Assembly: GCA_900696575.1 (NCBI GenBank)
Contig: CAADHD010000011.1
Location: forward strand, 1-39,381
DNA from: an uncultured Bacteroidota bacterium
GTDB taxonomy: Bacteria > Bacteroidota > Bacteroidia > AKYH767-A > OLB10
Reading direction: 5' to 3'
DNA: 39,381 nucleotides
Shown: piece by piece, positions 1 through 7,439 of the stretch
How the letters are laid out: each line of letters opens with the position of its first letter
How positions within the stretch are numbered: position 1 is the first letter of the stretch
The notes under the pieces: model-generated
Told to the model about the DNA's origin: nothing
The model's database searches: none
Seen by the model: the letters and a program-made list of their open reading frames with translations, nothing else
Made by a program: the position numbers and the translations under genes

Positions 1-83
1 CAGGCTGTGAAAATACCCTCTTAAACGCAACATGGATTGCGGATAAAGCTAAAGGAAGCATTCAGAAGCCATATAAGGGATGA
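1..83 (+). CDS. Possible 3' end of a gene cut by the window edge
   Basis: Read from base 3, an open frame runs to a TGA at 81-83 and gives about 26 residues (GCENTLLNATWIADKAKGSI... ending PYKG). The codon choice looks like that of the neighbouring plus-strand genes, and nothing else explains this stretch. The fragment is too short to assign to a family. It could equally be chance, so this is a weak call. Confidence 0.25.
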   Translation, partial: GCENTLLNATWIADKAKGSIQKPYKG

Positions 84-97
84 TTTATTAAAGAAAA

Positions 98-508
98 TTA
101 TGCGGCTAACTTCTGAAGTGAAAAATATTCGTGCATATAAAAGCCTTTAAAGAAGCTGTTTTTTTCAAAAAACAGAAGCCGGGGGTACTTCGGCTTCCAG
201 GTTTTGAGTTTTTTCAATAAAGATTCAATGCCGAGAATGTTGATTACGCGTTTCAGGTTGTAAACGGTCATAATTAAAGCGATTTATTCACGACATTTTA
301 TTTTCAAAGGTGTTCATGATTGCCTTTGGGCAATTCTCCGTTTACTTATTGTAAGCCGCTGCATTCCTCATCAACCAAACCCCGGCTTTTTAAAATCAAG
401 TTTCTCAACAAAGGCATCTATCACCCTCGCGGAGTTATCATGGCTGATCTGCTGTTCCGGACTTTGAAAACTGAGTTGCTGACGGTCGGTACCGGTAATA
501 TGCTGCAT
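98..508 (-). pseudogene. IS1182-type transposase remnant, internally deleted
   Basis: Read on the minus strand, an ATG at 508 opens a frame beginning MQHITGTDRQQLSF and continuing to ISHDNSARVIDAFVEKLDF before stops near 373. This matches the N-terminal region of IS1182-family transposases. Between about 292 and 98, also on the minus strand, a second stretch reads MTVYNLKRVINILG and then LKTWKPKYPRLLFFEKNSFF, ending in LQKLAA and a stop. That matches the C-terminus of the same family. The catalytic middle, roughly 1 kb in an intact copy, is missing, and stops and a frame change separate the two ends. It is therefore a dead insertion sequence. I did not find terminal inverted repeats. Family naming rests on recognised sequence patterns, not on a search. 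Confidence 0.72.
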
Positions 509-924
509 GGCCTAGATTGCCGGATAAATTTCCCACAGCCACACCGGAACAGCAGGAAATTATCAAATCGTGTTTTGAAATGCTTGTGCTGATGGTTGTA
601 AATGTTATTTGTAATCTGATGAATGCCCTGATGTTGGGTGTATGGTTTCCTGCTATTGCTTATGGCGTTTCTTTTGTCGCAAGTTCTGTCAACTCACTTA
701 ATGCTGAAGAATTGGTGACTGTTCTTCTGCCTCATGTTCCGGTATTTCTTAGATCCGGCTCCTTTGATAATTATCATGCCGGTCGCATTTATGTATAAGA
801 AAGTTCCTGCCGAAACCTGTCATCACAATAATCTGCCGAATTTATTTGCTTGTTTATTTTTGCAAATTCTGAGCATTTTAAGGTTTGCTGATTCATTGAA
901 AGATTTCAATAAACATTTATTATT
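509..924. other. Stretch without a convincing gene
   Basis: About 416 bases between the transposase remnant and the cytochrome gene. A 93-codon open frame (517-798) and a 64-codon one (734-928) exist on the plus strand. Neither shows a recognisable family, signal peptide or conserved motif, and the first overlaps the border of the IS remnant. A TATTTTTG box at 855-862 matches the Bacteroidota -7 element TAnnTTTG and could serve the gene at 925, but no TTG lies at the expected distance upstream. The stretch may be the decayed flank of the insertion sequence. Confidence 0.5.
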
Positions 925-1902
925 ATGAAAAAATTTATCAAAATCATTTTGGGCCTAACCGGAGTTCTGCTACTGATTATCGGCTTGTTGCTTACTTATG
1001 TAAAAACGATGCTTCCAGACATAGACCCTGCACCGGAGATGAAAGTTGAACTTACTGCTGAAAATATAGAACGGGGAAAATACCTAGCCAATCATGTCAT
1101 GTTATGTATGGATTGCCATTCAACACGCGACTGGGGTTTATTCTCAGGACCAATGATAAGCGGTACGGAAGGTAAAGGTGGTGAAACCTTCGACCAAACA
1201 TTAGGTTTTCCGGGCAAGTTTGTTGCGCCAAACCTAACCCCCTTTAACCTTAAGAATTGGACTGACGGGGAACTATTCAGGGCTATTACCAGCGGAGTTA
1301 CAAAAGATGGCAGAGCATTGTTTTCTATTATGCCTCATCATAATTACGGAACTCTTGACCGAAAAGACATAGAAGCTGTGATTGCTTTCATCAGAACATT
1401 GAAACCCATCGAAAACATTACGGAATCGTCAAGTGCTGATTTTCCAATGAATTTTATTATCAATACCATTCCGAAAAAACCTCTGTTTTCTTCTATTCCG
1501 CAGCAAACTGACAAAATCAATTACGGCAAATACATGGCTACGGCCGCAGGGTGTATGGACTGCCATACCCGGCAAGATAAAGGTAAATTTGTTGGCGAAC
1601 CTTATGCCGGAGGTTTTGATTTTAAATTAAGAGACGGCTCGGTGGTAAGGTCTTCCAACATTACTCCCGATGAGAACACAGGTATTGGCTATTGGACAAG
1701 TGAACAGTTTGTAAACCGCTTTAAAATGTATGCAGACAGTTCGTATGTAAATTCAAAAGTTCAGGCTGGCGAATTTCAATCAGTTATGCCGTGGACTATG
1801 TATGCCGGCATGACAACTGAAGACATAGAAGCAATTTTTGCCTACTTAAAATCGCTGACTCCCGTAAATAATCAGATCGAAAAATTTACCTCTTCCAAGT
1901 AA
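925..1902 (+). CDS. Membrane-anchored diheme c-type cytochrome
   Basis: A 325-residue protein with one N-terminal hydrophobic helix (about residues 5-25) that would export it and anchor it in the inner membrane. Two CMDCH haem-attachment motifs (CxxCH) lie at residues 61-65 and 210-214, each followed by a cytochrome c fold. Methionines in SIMPHHNYG (about 136) and SVMPWTMY (about 288) are the likely distal ligands. The two halves resemble each other, including GKYLA/GKYMA before each haem site and a PNLTP or SNITP segment after it, so the protein looks like an internal duplication. Its likely role is periplasmic electron transfer. The redox partner is unknown, because no dehydrogenase or oxidase gene is adjacent. 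It stands alone downstream of a decayed IS, and a large palindrome begins at its stop codon. Confidence 0.88.
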   Translation: MKKFIKIILGLTGVLLLIIGLLLTYVKTMLPDIDPAPEMKVELTAENIERGKYLANHVMLCMDCHSTRDWGLFSGPMISGTEGKGGETFDQTLGFPGKFVAPNLTPFNLKNWTDGELFRAITSGVTKDGRALFSIMPHHNYGTLDRKDIEAVIAFIRTLKPIENITESSSADFPMNFIINTIPKKPLFSSIPQQTDKINYGKYMATAAGCMDCHTRQDKGKFVGEPYAGGFDFKLRDGSVVRSSNITPDENTGIGYWTSEQFVNRFKMYADSSYVNSKVQAGEFQSVMPWTMYAGMTTEDIEAIFAYLKSLTPVNNQIEKFTSSK

Positions 1903-2014
1903 TTCCTGTCGAAGATAGTTACAGATTAAAATCCGTCAGTTGTGTGTATTACCGCATTGGCCGTTTCACAACCAACCACGTCAATACAAGAACCGGATTT
2001 TAAGAGCAGGAATT
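1901..2014. repeat. 114-bp nested palindrome in intergenic DNA
   Basis: Three inverted-repeat pairs are nested around one centre. AATTCCTG at 1901-1908 pairs with CAGGAATT at 2007-2014. TTAAAATCCG at 1926-1935 pairs with CGGATTTTAA at 1994-2003. GTTGTG at 1939-1944 pairs with CACAAC at 1967-1972. All three are perfect, and together they would form one long interrupted hairpin in DNA or RNA. The element starts inside the stop codon of the cytochrome gene. It could be a transcript-end structure or a small non-autonomous mobile element; the sequence does not decide between these. Confidence 0.6.
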
Positions 2015-2094
2015 TTAAATTTGACTGACATTTAACTCCGGTTACCTATTACTTTGAGCCGCAAATGCTGAAAGCCTTTTTTTTGAAATGTACC

Positions 2095-2976
2095 ATGATT
2101 CTCCCGAAAACCGAAATTACTTTTCTTGAAGATGAGTTTACACGCAATGCCGGTATAAGCATTCATGTTTTACGGCTTGACAATCTGAACACCGTTACCG
2201 GAGGCAATAAATGGTTTAAACTGAAATCTCTTATTGAAAAGTACCGGCATTTACCTTTTGAAGAAAAGCCTGTGCTGATTTCTTTTGGCGGATGTTTCAG
2301 TAACCTCATTGCCGCGCTGGCTCAGGCAGGGCAGGAGCATGGATTTAAAACCATCGGCATCATCAGAGGAGAGAAACAGGATAATATCACTTTGAAAAGA
2401 GCAGAAAAGCAGGGAATGAAATTATTTTTCGTTTCGCGTTTCATTTTTGCCGATAAACACAAAGCGCTGGAATCAGTATTGAAACAACTGCCTGCCGATT
2501 TAAAAACAGAAGTAATCCCGCAGGGTGCTGCTGATATAAACGGATTCTCAGGCTGCAAGAAAATTCTGAATGATGTTTCACAGGATTATGATTTTATTTT
2601 TTGCCCATCCGCTACCGGAACCACACTTGCCGGAATGGCTGCCGTTACCAATGCAAAATGTGCCGGCATGGCAGTTTTAAATAATAGGGAAGAACAACTA
2701 AGCAATATCAAACAGTTCTTTAATGATGAAAGTATTTCAAAAGATTTGCCTATGGTGATTGACGACTTTCACGAAGGAGGAATGGCAAAAAAGTCTCAAC
2801 GGCTATCAGATTTTCTGAATCGGTTTTCAGCTATGCATCCTGATGTTCGTATTGAACCGGTTTACACAGGCAAAATGATGCTTGGAGTTTATGAATTGAC
2901 AAAAGCGGGGTACTTCAGAAAAGGCAATCAGGTACTTTGTGTTCACACTGGCGGTTTGCAGTATCTGAATGATTAG
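2095..2976 (+). CDS. PLP-dependent ACC deaminase / D-cysteine desulfhydrase family enzyme
   Basis: A fold-type II PLP enzyme of 293 residues. GGNKWFKLK near the N-terminus carries the lysine expected to bind PLP, SFGGCFSN is the substrate-loop motif, SATGTTLAGM is the phosphate-binding loop, and HTGGLQ closes the protein. Family members release ammonia from 1-aminocyclopropane-1-carboxylate or sulfide from D-cysteine; in Bacteroidota the true substrate is usually unknown. The residue after the SN pair is Leu, where the family normally has His. An upstream in-frame ATG at 2065 would add ten residues (MLKAFFLKCT) that do not look conserved, so I prefer the ATG at 2095. The gene is flanked by intergenic repeats and appears to be a single transcription unit. 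Confidence 0.82.
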   Translation: MILPKTEITFLEDEFTRNAGISIHVLRLDNLNTVTGGNKWFKLKSLIEKYRHLPFEEKPVLISFGGCFSNLIAALAQAGQEHGFKTIGIIRGEKQDNITLKRAEKQGMKLFFVSRFIFADKHKALESVLKQLPADLKTEVIPQGAADINGFSGCKKILNDVSQDYDFIFCPSATGTTLAGMAAVTNAKCAGMAVLNNREEQLSNIKQFFNDESISKDLPMVIDDFHEGGMAKKSQRLSDFLNRFSAMHPDVRIEPVYTGKMMLGVYELTKAGYFRKGNQVLCVHTGGLQYLND

Positions 2977-2980
2977 ACTG

Positions 2981-3018
2981 TTGGCGTGTGCTGGCACCCT
3001 TCAGGGTTACGGATGCGC
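2981..3018 (+). repeat. Interspersed intergenic repeat, copy 1
   Basis: The core ACCCTTCAGGGT (2996-3007) is a small palindrome followed by nnCGGATGCGC up to 3018. A second copy lies at 5362-5397; the 23-bp cores match at 21 positions, and both are preceded by TTGGyGTGT. AGACTG at 2975-2980 and CAGTCT at 3022-3027 form an extra flanking inverted repeat around this copy. The function is unknown. It looks like a short dispersed repeat family. Confidence 0.6.
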
Positions 3019-3100
3019 ATGCAGTCTTTAAAATAGATTTCGCATTTCAGTAAATTATAACTGACATTTAATAGCTAAACTTGTCCGGTAAACCGGAGAA

Positions 3101-3679
3101 ATGCTTGACCTCATAAAATCCATTGATCTCGAAATTCTTCTTGCCATAAATCATTCGGGAAACGAATTTATTGATAAAGTGATGGTACTGATCAGCAATC
3201 GGTTTACATGGATTCCGTTTTACCTGTTGCTGGCCATCCTTCTTTTTAAAACCTGCCGGCAGCATTTTGTTTATGTACTGATTGCAGCAGCGGTTTTGAT
3301 TTTGCTTTCCGATCAAACTTCGGTTTTGCTGAAGAATGCAGTCGGGCGATACCGCCCATGTCATCATGTACCGATTGCCTCCATGTTAAAACTTCCTGAC
3401 GGCTGCGGTGGCCTTTACGGTTTTCCGAGTTCCCATGCTGCCAATACGGCTGCACTTGCCTTTTTTCTCATTCCGTTATTTAAAAACAACAGAAAACTCA
3501 TGAGCGCTCTTATGATCTCTTACTGCCTGCTTGTTGGCTACAGTCGGATTTACCTTGGCCGGCACTATGTTACCGATATAATATCAGGCTGGGTTGTTGG
3601 TGCTGCCTGCGGACTTCTCGTTTTCTTTGCATTTCAAAAAATCATACATCATGTTTCTCAAAATAGTAAGTTGGAATAG
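3101..3679 (+). CDS. PAP2-family membrane phosphatase
   Basis: A 192-residue integral membrane protein with several hydrophobic helices. The three motifs of the PAP2 superfamily are in order: KNAVGRYRP (motif 1), PSSH within YGFPSSHAAN (motif 2) and SRIYLGRHYVTD (motif 3, containing the catalytic His). Such enzymes dephosphorylate lipid phosphates such as undecaprenyl diphosphate or phosphatidic acid at the membrane; I cannot tell which from sequence. The 3' end overlaps the next gene by 29 bp in another frame, so the two phosphatase genes are probably co-transcribed and translationally linked. Confidence 0.9.
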   Translation: MLDLIKSIDLEILLAINHSGNEFIDKVMVLISNRFTWIPFYLLLAILLFKTCRQHFVYVLIAAAVLILLSDQTSVLLKNAVGRYRPCHHVPIASMLKLPDGCGGLYGFPSSHAANTAALAFFLIPLFKNNRKLMSALMISYCLLVGYSRIYLGRHYVTDIISGWVVGAACGLLVFFAFQKIIHHVSQNSKLE

Positions 3680-5297
3680 TTTTATTCTGTTGGCTGCTGT
3701 TATTTTCAGTCAACCTGTTAATTTATCAGCACAGGAAACGGTTACACCGCGACCGCGCCTTGTAGTCGGTATTGTCATTGATCAGATGAAGTACGATTAT
3801 CTTTTCCGTTTCGAGCATCAATACACTCAGGGCGGTTTCAAACGATTAATGAAAGAAGGTTTTACTTTTCATGATATGCGTTACAATTACATGCCAACTT
3901 ATACAGGACCCGGCCATGCCAGCATTTATACCGGAACAACCCCTTCGGTTCATGGCATTATCAGCAACGACTGGTATGATAAACATCGTGAGGTAAGCCT
4001 ATACTGTACTCAGGATTCAAGTGTAACTCCTGTTGGCGGAAAGGCCGGTTACATGTCTCCGAAAAATTTGATCACTACCACCATTACCGATGAACTGCGC
4101 ATCACCAGCAACTTCAAATCAAAAGTTATTGGCATTGCCCTGAAAGACCGCGGAGCCATTCTGCCTGCCGGCCACAGCGCCAATGCTGCTTACTGGTACG
4201 ATGCAGCCACCGGCAACTGGATAACCAGCACCTGGTATATGAAAAACTTACCTGACTGGGTAAAAAGTTTCAACTCGTACCGGTTTGCGGAAGAGCATTT
4301 GAAATTGCCCTGGAAAACTTTTTTTCCGATTGAACAATACTCTCAAAGCACTGCAGATGAAAATGCTTATGAAGAAACTTTCAGCGGAGAAACAAAACCG
4401 GTTTTTCCTCACGACATTCCTGCCATTGCAAAAGGCAATCTTGGTTTAATCCGTTACATCCCTGCAGGAAACACGTTCACCAGAGATTTTGCACTTGAAG
4501 CCATTCGTGCAGAAGATCTGGGCCGCGATTCCATTCCTGATTTTCTTTGCGTAAGTTTTTCCACTCCCGATTACATTGGCCATCAGTTCGGAACTCACAG
4601 CATCGAATTGCAGGATTGTTATGTGCGCCTTGACCGCGATCTTGAAAGCCTTTTTAATTTTCTGGATGCAAGGGTAGGGAAGGAGCAATACATGGTTTTC
4701 TTAACAGCCGATCATGCAGCCGTTCCGAATCCTGTTTTTTTGAATGACAACAAACTACCCGGTGGATTTTTTAATTCTTCCTCCCTTACCGATACACTCA
4801 GCAGGTTCCTCAGTACGCAATTCGGAACAGGTAAATGGGTGATGAAAATTGACAATGATCAGGTTTTTCTGAATCATCGTTTAATGGAGCAGAAAAAAGT
4901 TGATGCTGCTAAAATGAGGCGTATGACGGCTGATTTTATACTTCAATTCGAACCCATAACCGAAGCAGTTACTTCTGATGACCTCCGGCAGAATGATTTT
5001 CATAAGCCACCCTTATCATTTCTCGAAAACGGGTTCAACAGCAAACGCTCCGGTGATGTGGCATTTCTTATCCGTCCCGGATATATTGAATGGTCGCGCA
5101 AAACAGGAACTACTCACGGTTCGCCTTACACTTACGATACCCATGTGCCGTTAATTTTTTCAGGATGGAAAATAAAACAAGGAAGCAGCGTAAGGTCGGT
5201 TTACATAACTGATATTGCTCCTACTTTATCCCTTCTTCTCGGCTGTGAATTTCCAAACGGCTGCACCGGCAAACCACTGGAGGAGCTTTTTAAATGA
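3651..5297 (+). CDS. PafA-like alkaline phosphatase family protein
   Basis: A 548-residue secreted enzyme with an N-terminal signal peptide (hydrophobic residues about 9-26, probable cleavage near LSAQ). The alkaline-phosphatase fold shows VVGIVIDQM with a metal-binding Asp near residue 44, and PTYTGPGHASIYTGT with Thr85 as the expected nucleophile. Next come STPDYIGHQFG (Asp and His ligands), TADHA, and a final His in TTHGSPYTYDTH. A Thr nucleophile in this context is typical of the PafA phosphate-monoester phosphatases of Bacteroidota. The ATG at 3651 is chosen because it gives a clean signal peptide; a longer frame from 3594 would add 19 residues lying inside the PAP2 gene. Its likely role is periplasmic or surface release of inorganic phosphate. 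Confidence 0.87.
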   Translation: MFLKIVSWNSFILLAAVIFSQPVNLSAQETVTPRPRLVVGIVIDQMKYDYLFRFEHQYTQGGFKRLMKEGFTFHDMRYNYMPTYTGPGHASIYTGTTPSVHGIISNDWYDKHREVSLYCTQDSSVTPVGGKAGYMSPKNLITTTITDELRITSNFKSKVIGIALKDRGAILPAGHSANAAYWYDAATGNWITSTWYMKNLPDWVKSFNSYRFAEEHLKLPWKTFFPIEQYSQSTADENAYEETFSGETKPVFPHDIPAIAKGNLGLIRYIPAGNTFTRDFALEAIRAEDLGRDSIPDFLCVSFSTPDYIGHQFGTHSIELQDCYVRLDRDLESLFNFLDARVGKEQYMVFLTADHAAVPNPVFLNDNKLPGGFFNSSSLTDTLSRFLSTQFGTGKWVMKIDNDQVFLNHRLMEQKKVDAAKMRRMTADFILQFEPITEAVTSDDLRQNDFHKPPLSFLENGFNSKRSGDVAFLIRPGYIEWSRKTGTTHGSPYTYDTHVPLIFSGWKIKQGSSVRSVYITDIAPTLSLLLGCEFPNGCTGKPLEELFK

Positions 5298-5361
5298 GCC
5301 AAAAGATTAAAGAGCCAATTAAAGTTCTATTTGCACTCTTAAACTGTAATTATGAAAAAGA

Positions 5362-5397
5362 TTGGTGTGTAAGAACCCTTCAGGGTCGCGGATGCGC
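5362..5397 (+). repeat. Interspersed intergenic repeat, copy 2
   Basis: Second copy of the ACCCTTCAGGGT-nn-CGGATGCGC element (core 5375-5397), preceded by TTGGTGTGT as in copy 1. It sits between the phosphatase gene and the lipoprotein gene. An AT-rich hairpin ATATTT-CAGC-AAATAT follows at about 5415-5430. No coding potential. Confidence 0.6.
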
Positions 5398-5502
5398 GGA
5401 AGAATTTCCAATATATTTCAGCAAATATCTATGAAAGACTGAATGAACATTACCGCTTATCAAGGCAACCATTCACTAATTTTTGCGTTTAACCTGCCAC
5501 CT

Positions 5503-6255
5503 ATGAATCTAACACGAATTGCCTTCCTGTTTGCATTGTTTGTTCTTTCGGCCTGTACCAAAGAGTATCTTCCCGATACCTACACCGAAGTTCCTGCAAC
5601 CGAAGTAAAAACGTTTGAGTACCTTCCGGTTTATCCTGAAACCGATGCCATGCTTTTTTCTGTTCAGGAAACAAAGTTTGTTAACCAAAACAATCAAGTT
5701 ACTGCTCATCATACAGGCAAAGCCCGCGCACGTTTTAATGATAATGACGGAAATTCAATTTCTGCGGGAACAGTGAAAGTTCAGGATGTTCCTTTAACCA
5801 TTTCATCCAATCAATACACTTATAATCCTGACAATCTCAATCCCGAAGGAATCAACTATATCAGTTCCGGTGCACATCGTTGGACGGTGTCAGGCAGCAG
5901 CCAGTTTCCCGAAGTAAATTTTTTATGCACACGTACCATTCCCGAAATTTCTCCTCTGCTCAGCACGGCTGAAGTAATTGACCGCAATCAGTCTTTCGGA
6001 GTGAACACACAGCAGGGCGTTCAGAATGCCGACAGCTTGCGATACACCATCTTTTCTTCAGGGGGTTATTACTACGCTACACGTGAAGCCAATTCTCCTT
6101 TGCATGTATTTACTCCCGATAAACTTGCAATGCTTACTCCCGGAAAAGGTATTCTTCGGCTTACTGCTTTTAATGTTACGGCTATTGAAATCAACGGCAA
6201 AAGGCTGATGTACATCAATCAGTCCATCACCGAAAAGGAAGTGCAGATTAAATAG
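5503..6255 (+). CDS. Hypothetical lipoprotein
   Basis: A 250-residue protein. The start at 5503 gives MNLTRIAFLFALFVLSAC, a classic lipoprotein signal with LSAC and Cys18 as the lipidated residue. An ATG at 5443 would put 20 extra residues before this signal and is rejected. The mature part is rich in Ser, Thr and Asn with many short strand-like segments, as in outer-membrane or surface lipoproteins of Bacteroidota. I do not recognise a family. A TAATTTTTG stretch at 5478-5486 resembles the -7 promoter box with one extra T. The corA gene starts 42 bp downstream. Confidence 0.8.
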   Translation: MNLTRIAFLFALFVLSACTKEYLPDTYTEVPATEVKTFEYLPVYPETDAMLFSVQETKFVNQNNQVTAHHTGKARARFNDNDGNSISAGTVKVQDVPLTISSNQYTYNPDNLNPEGINYISSGAHRWTVSGSSQFPEVNFLCTRTIPEISPLLSTAEVIDRNQSFGVNTQQGVQNADSLRYTIFSSGGYYYATREANSPLHVFTPDKLAMLTPGKGILRLTAFNVTAIEINGKRLMYINQSITEKEVQIK

Positions 6256-6297
6256 GCACATGTGCGGTATGCAGGCAATCTTTATTTTCGCCTGCCG

Positions 6298-7425
6298 ATG
6301 GCTAAACGCAGATTCCGAATAAGAAGATCGAAACATGAAGCTCCGGGCACCTCTCCGGGGGCAATCAACATTCCTGAGAATGCAACCCGTCCTGCTGTTT
6401 ATACTTTTCACTATGATGAGCAGGATTGTAATGAAAGGGCTGTATCATCAATCGAAGAAATGGATGCCCTGCTCAGTCAATATACAGGCAGATCGCATTG
6501 GATCAATGTAAAAGGATTTGGCGATAAAGTTTTTTTTGAAAAGCTGGCTCAGCGTTTTCAGTTGCACAGGCTTGAAATGGAGGATGTGTTCAATGTATAT
6601 CAGCGACCGAAAGCGGAAGAATATCCGGGGCATTTGTTTTGTATTTCCCGCGTGTTGTGGGAGTCGGAACAGGGTATGCATAATGACCAGCTAAGTTTGT
6701 TTTTAATAGGAGAAGATACAGTCATTACTATTCATGATTTTGATTACGATCCTTTTATCAATGTGAAAGAGCGAATTCGTAAAGGCAAAGGATTTCTGAG
6801 AACGCAGAAAGCCGGTTATCTTGCTTATGCGCTGATGGATGCCTGCATTGATTTGTTTTATCCACTGGTTGAAAAAACCGGTGAAAGACTTGACCAGCTC
6901 GAAGATGAATTGATAGATGAACCAAGACGGGAACAGATGAACCGTATTCTTGAAATTAAACGGGAACTGATTATGCTTCGAAGAACTGTTTGGCAGGAAA
7001 GAGATAAAATCAATGATATACTTCGAACGGAATTATCACACTTTTCTCCCTCAACCCGTGTTTATTTCCGCGATGCCTATGATCACTGTATTCAGGTAAT
7101 GGACATGGTTGACAGTTACAAAGAGATTACTTCCAGCCTGATGGATGTTTACATGTCAGGCGTAAGCAACAGGATGAATCAGATAATGAAAGTACTGACC
7201 ATTGTGAGCAGCGTGTTCATTCCGCTTACTTTTATTGTTGGGGTTTACGGGATGAATTTTTCCTACACCCATCCTGTAACAGGGGAAATAATGAAATACA
7301 ACATGCCTGAACTTTACAGTCCTTACGGCTATGCAATTGTTTGGATAGTAATGATTTTTATGATCATCCTTCAGTTGCTTTTATACGTAAAAGCAGGATG
7401 GATTTCATTCCGGAAGAAAGCATAA
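6298..7425 (+). CDS. corA: CorA-type divalent cation channel
   Basis: A 375-residue protein. A long soluble N-terminal domain is followed by an extended helix (LDQLEDELIDE through KRELIMLRRTVW) and two C-terminal membrane helices. YGMNF at about residues 317-321 is the signature at the end of the first helix. Family members form pentameric Mg2+/Co2+/Ni2+ channels in the inner membrane. The first 35 or so residues (KRRFRIRRSKH) are strongly basic and cytosolic. The ATG at 6298 is preferred over an in-frame GTG at 6262 that lies next to the preceding stop. The rRNA methyltransferase gene begins 14 bp after the stop, so the two are likely co-transcribed. Confidence 0.92.
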   Translation: MAKRRFRIRRSKHEAPGTSPGAINIPENATRPAVYTFHYDEQDCNERAVSSIEEMDALLSQYTGRSHWINVKGFGDKVFFEKLAQRFQLHRLEMEDVFNVYQRPKAEEYPGHLFCISRVLWESEQGMHNDQLSLFLIGEDTVITIHDFDYDPFINVKERIRKGKGFLRTQKAGYLAYALMDACIDLFYPLVEKTGERLDQLEDELIDEPRREQMNRILEIKRELIMLRRTVWQERDKINDILRTELSHFSPSTRVYFRDAYDHCIQVMDMVDSYKEITSSLMDVYMSGVSNRMNQIMKVLTIVSSVFIPLTFIVGVYGMNFSYTHPVTGEIMKYNMPELYSPYGYAIVWIVMIFMIILQLLLYVKAGWISFRKKA

Positions 7426-7439
7426 GCGCTGATCGGAAA

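Noticed and set aside
320-592. 90-codon plus-strand frame
   Set aside because: It lies antisense to the transposase remnant and has no domain.
517-798. 93-codon plus-strand frame after the transposase remnant
   Set aside because: Mildly hydrophobic but no family, no signal peptide and it begins at the boundary of a decayed IS; kept only as part of a gene-free stretch.
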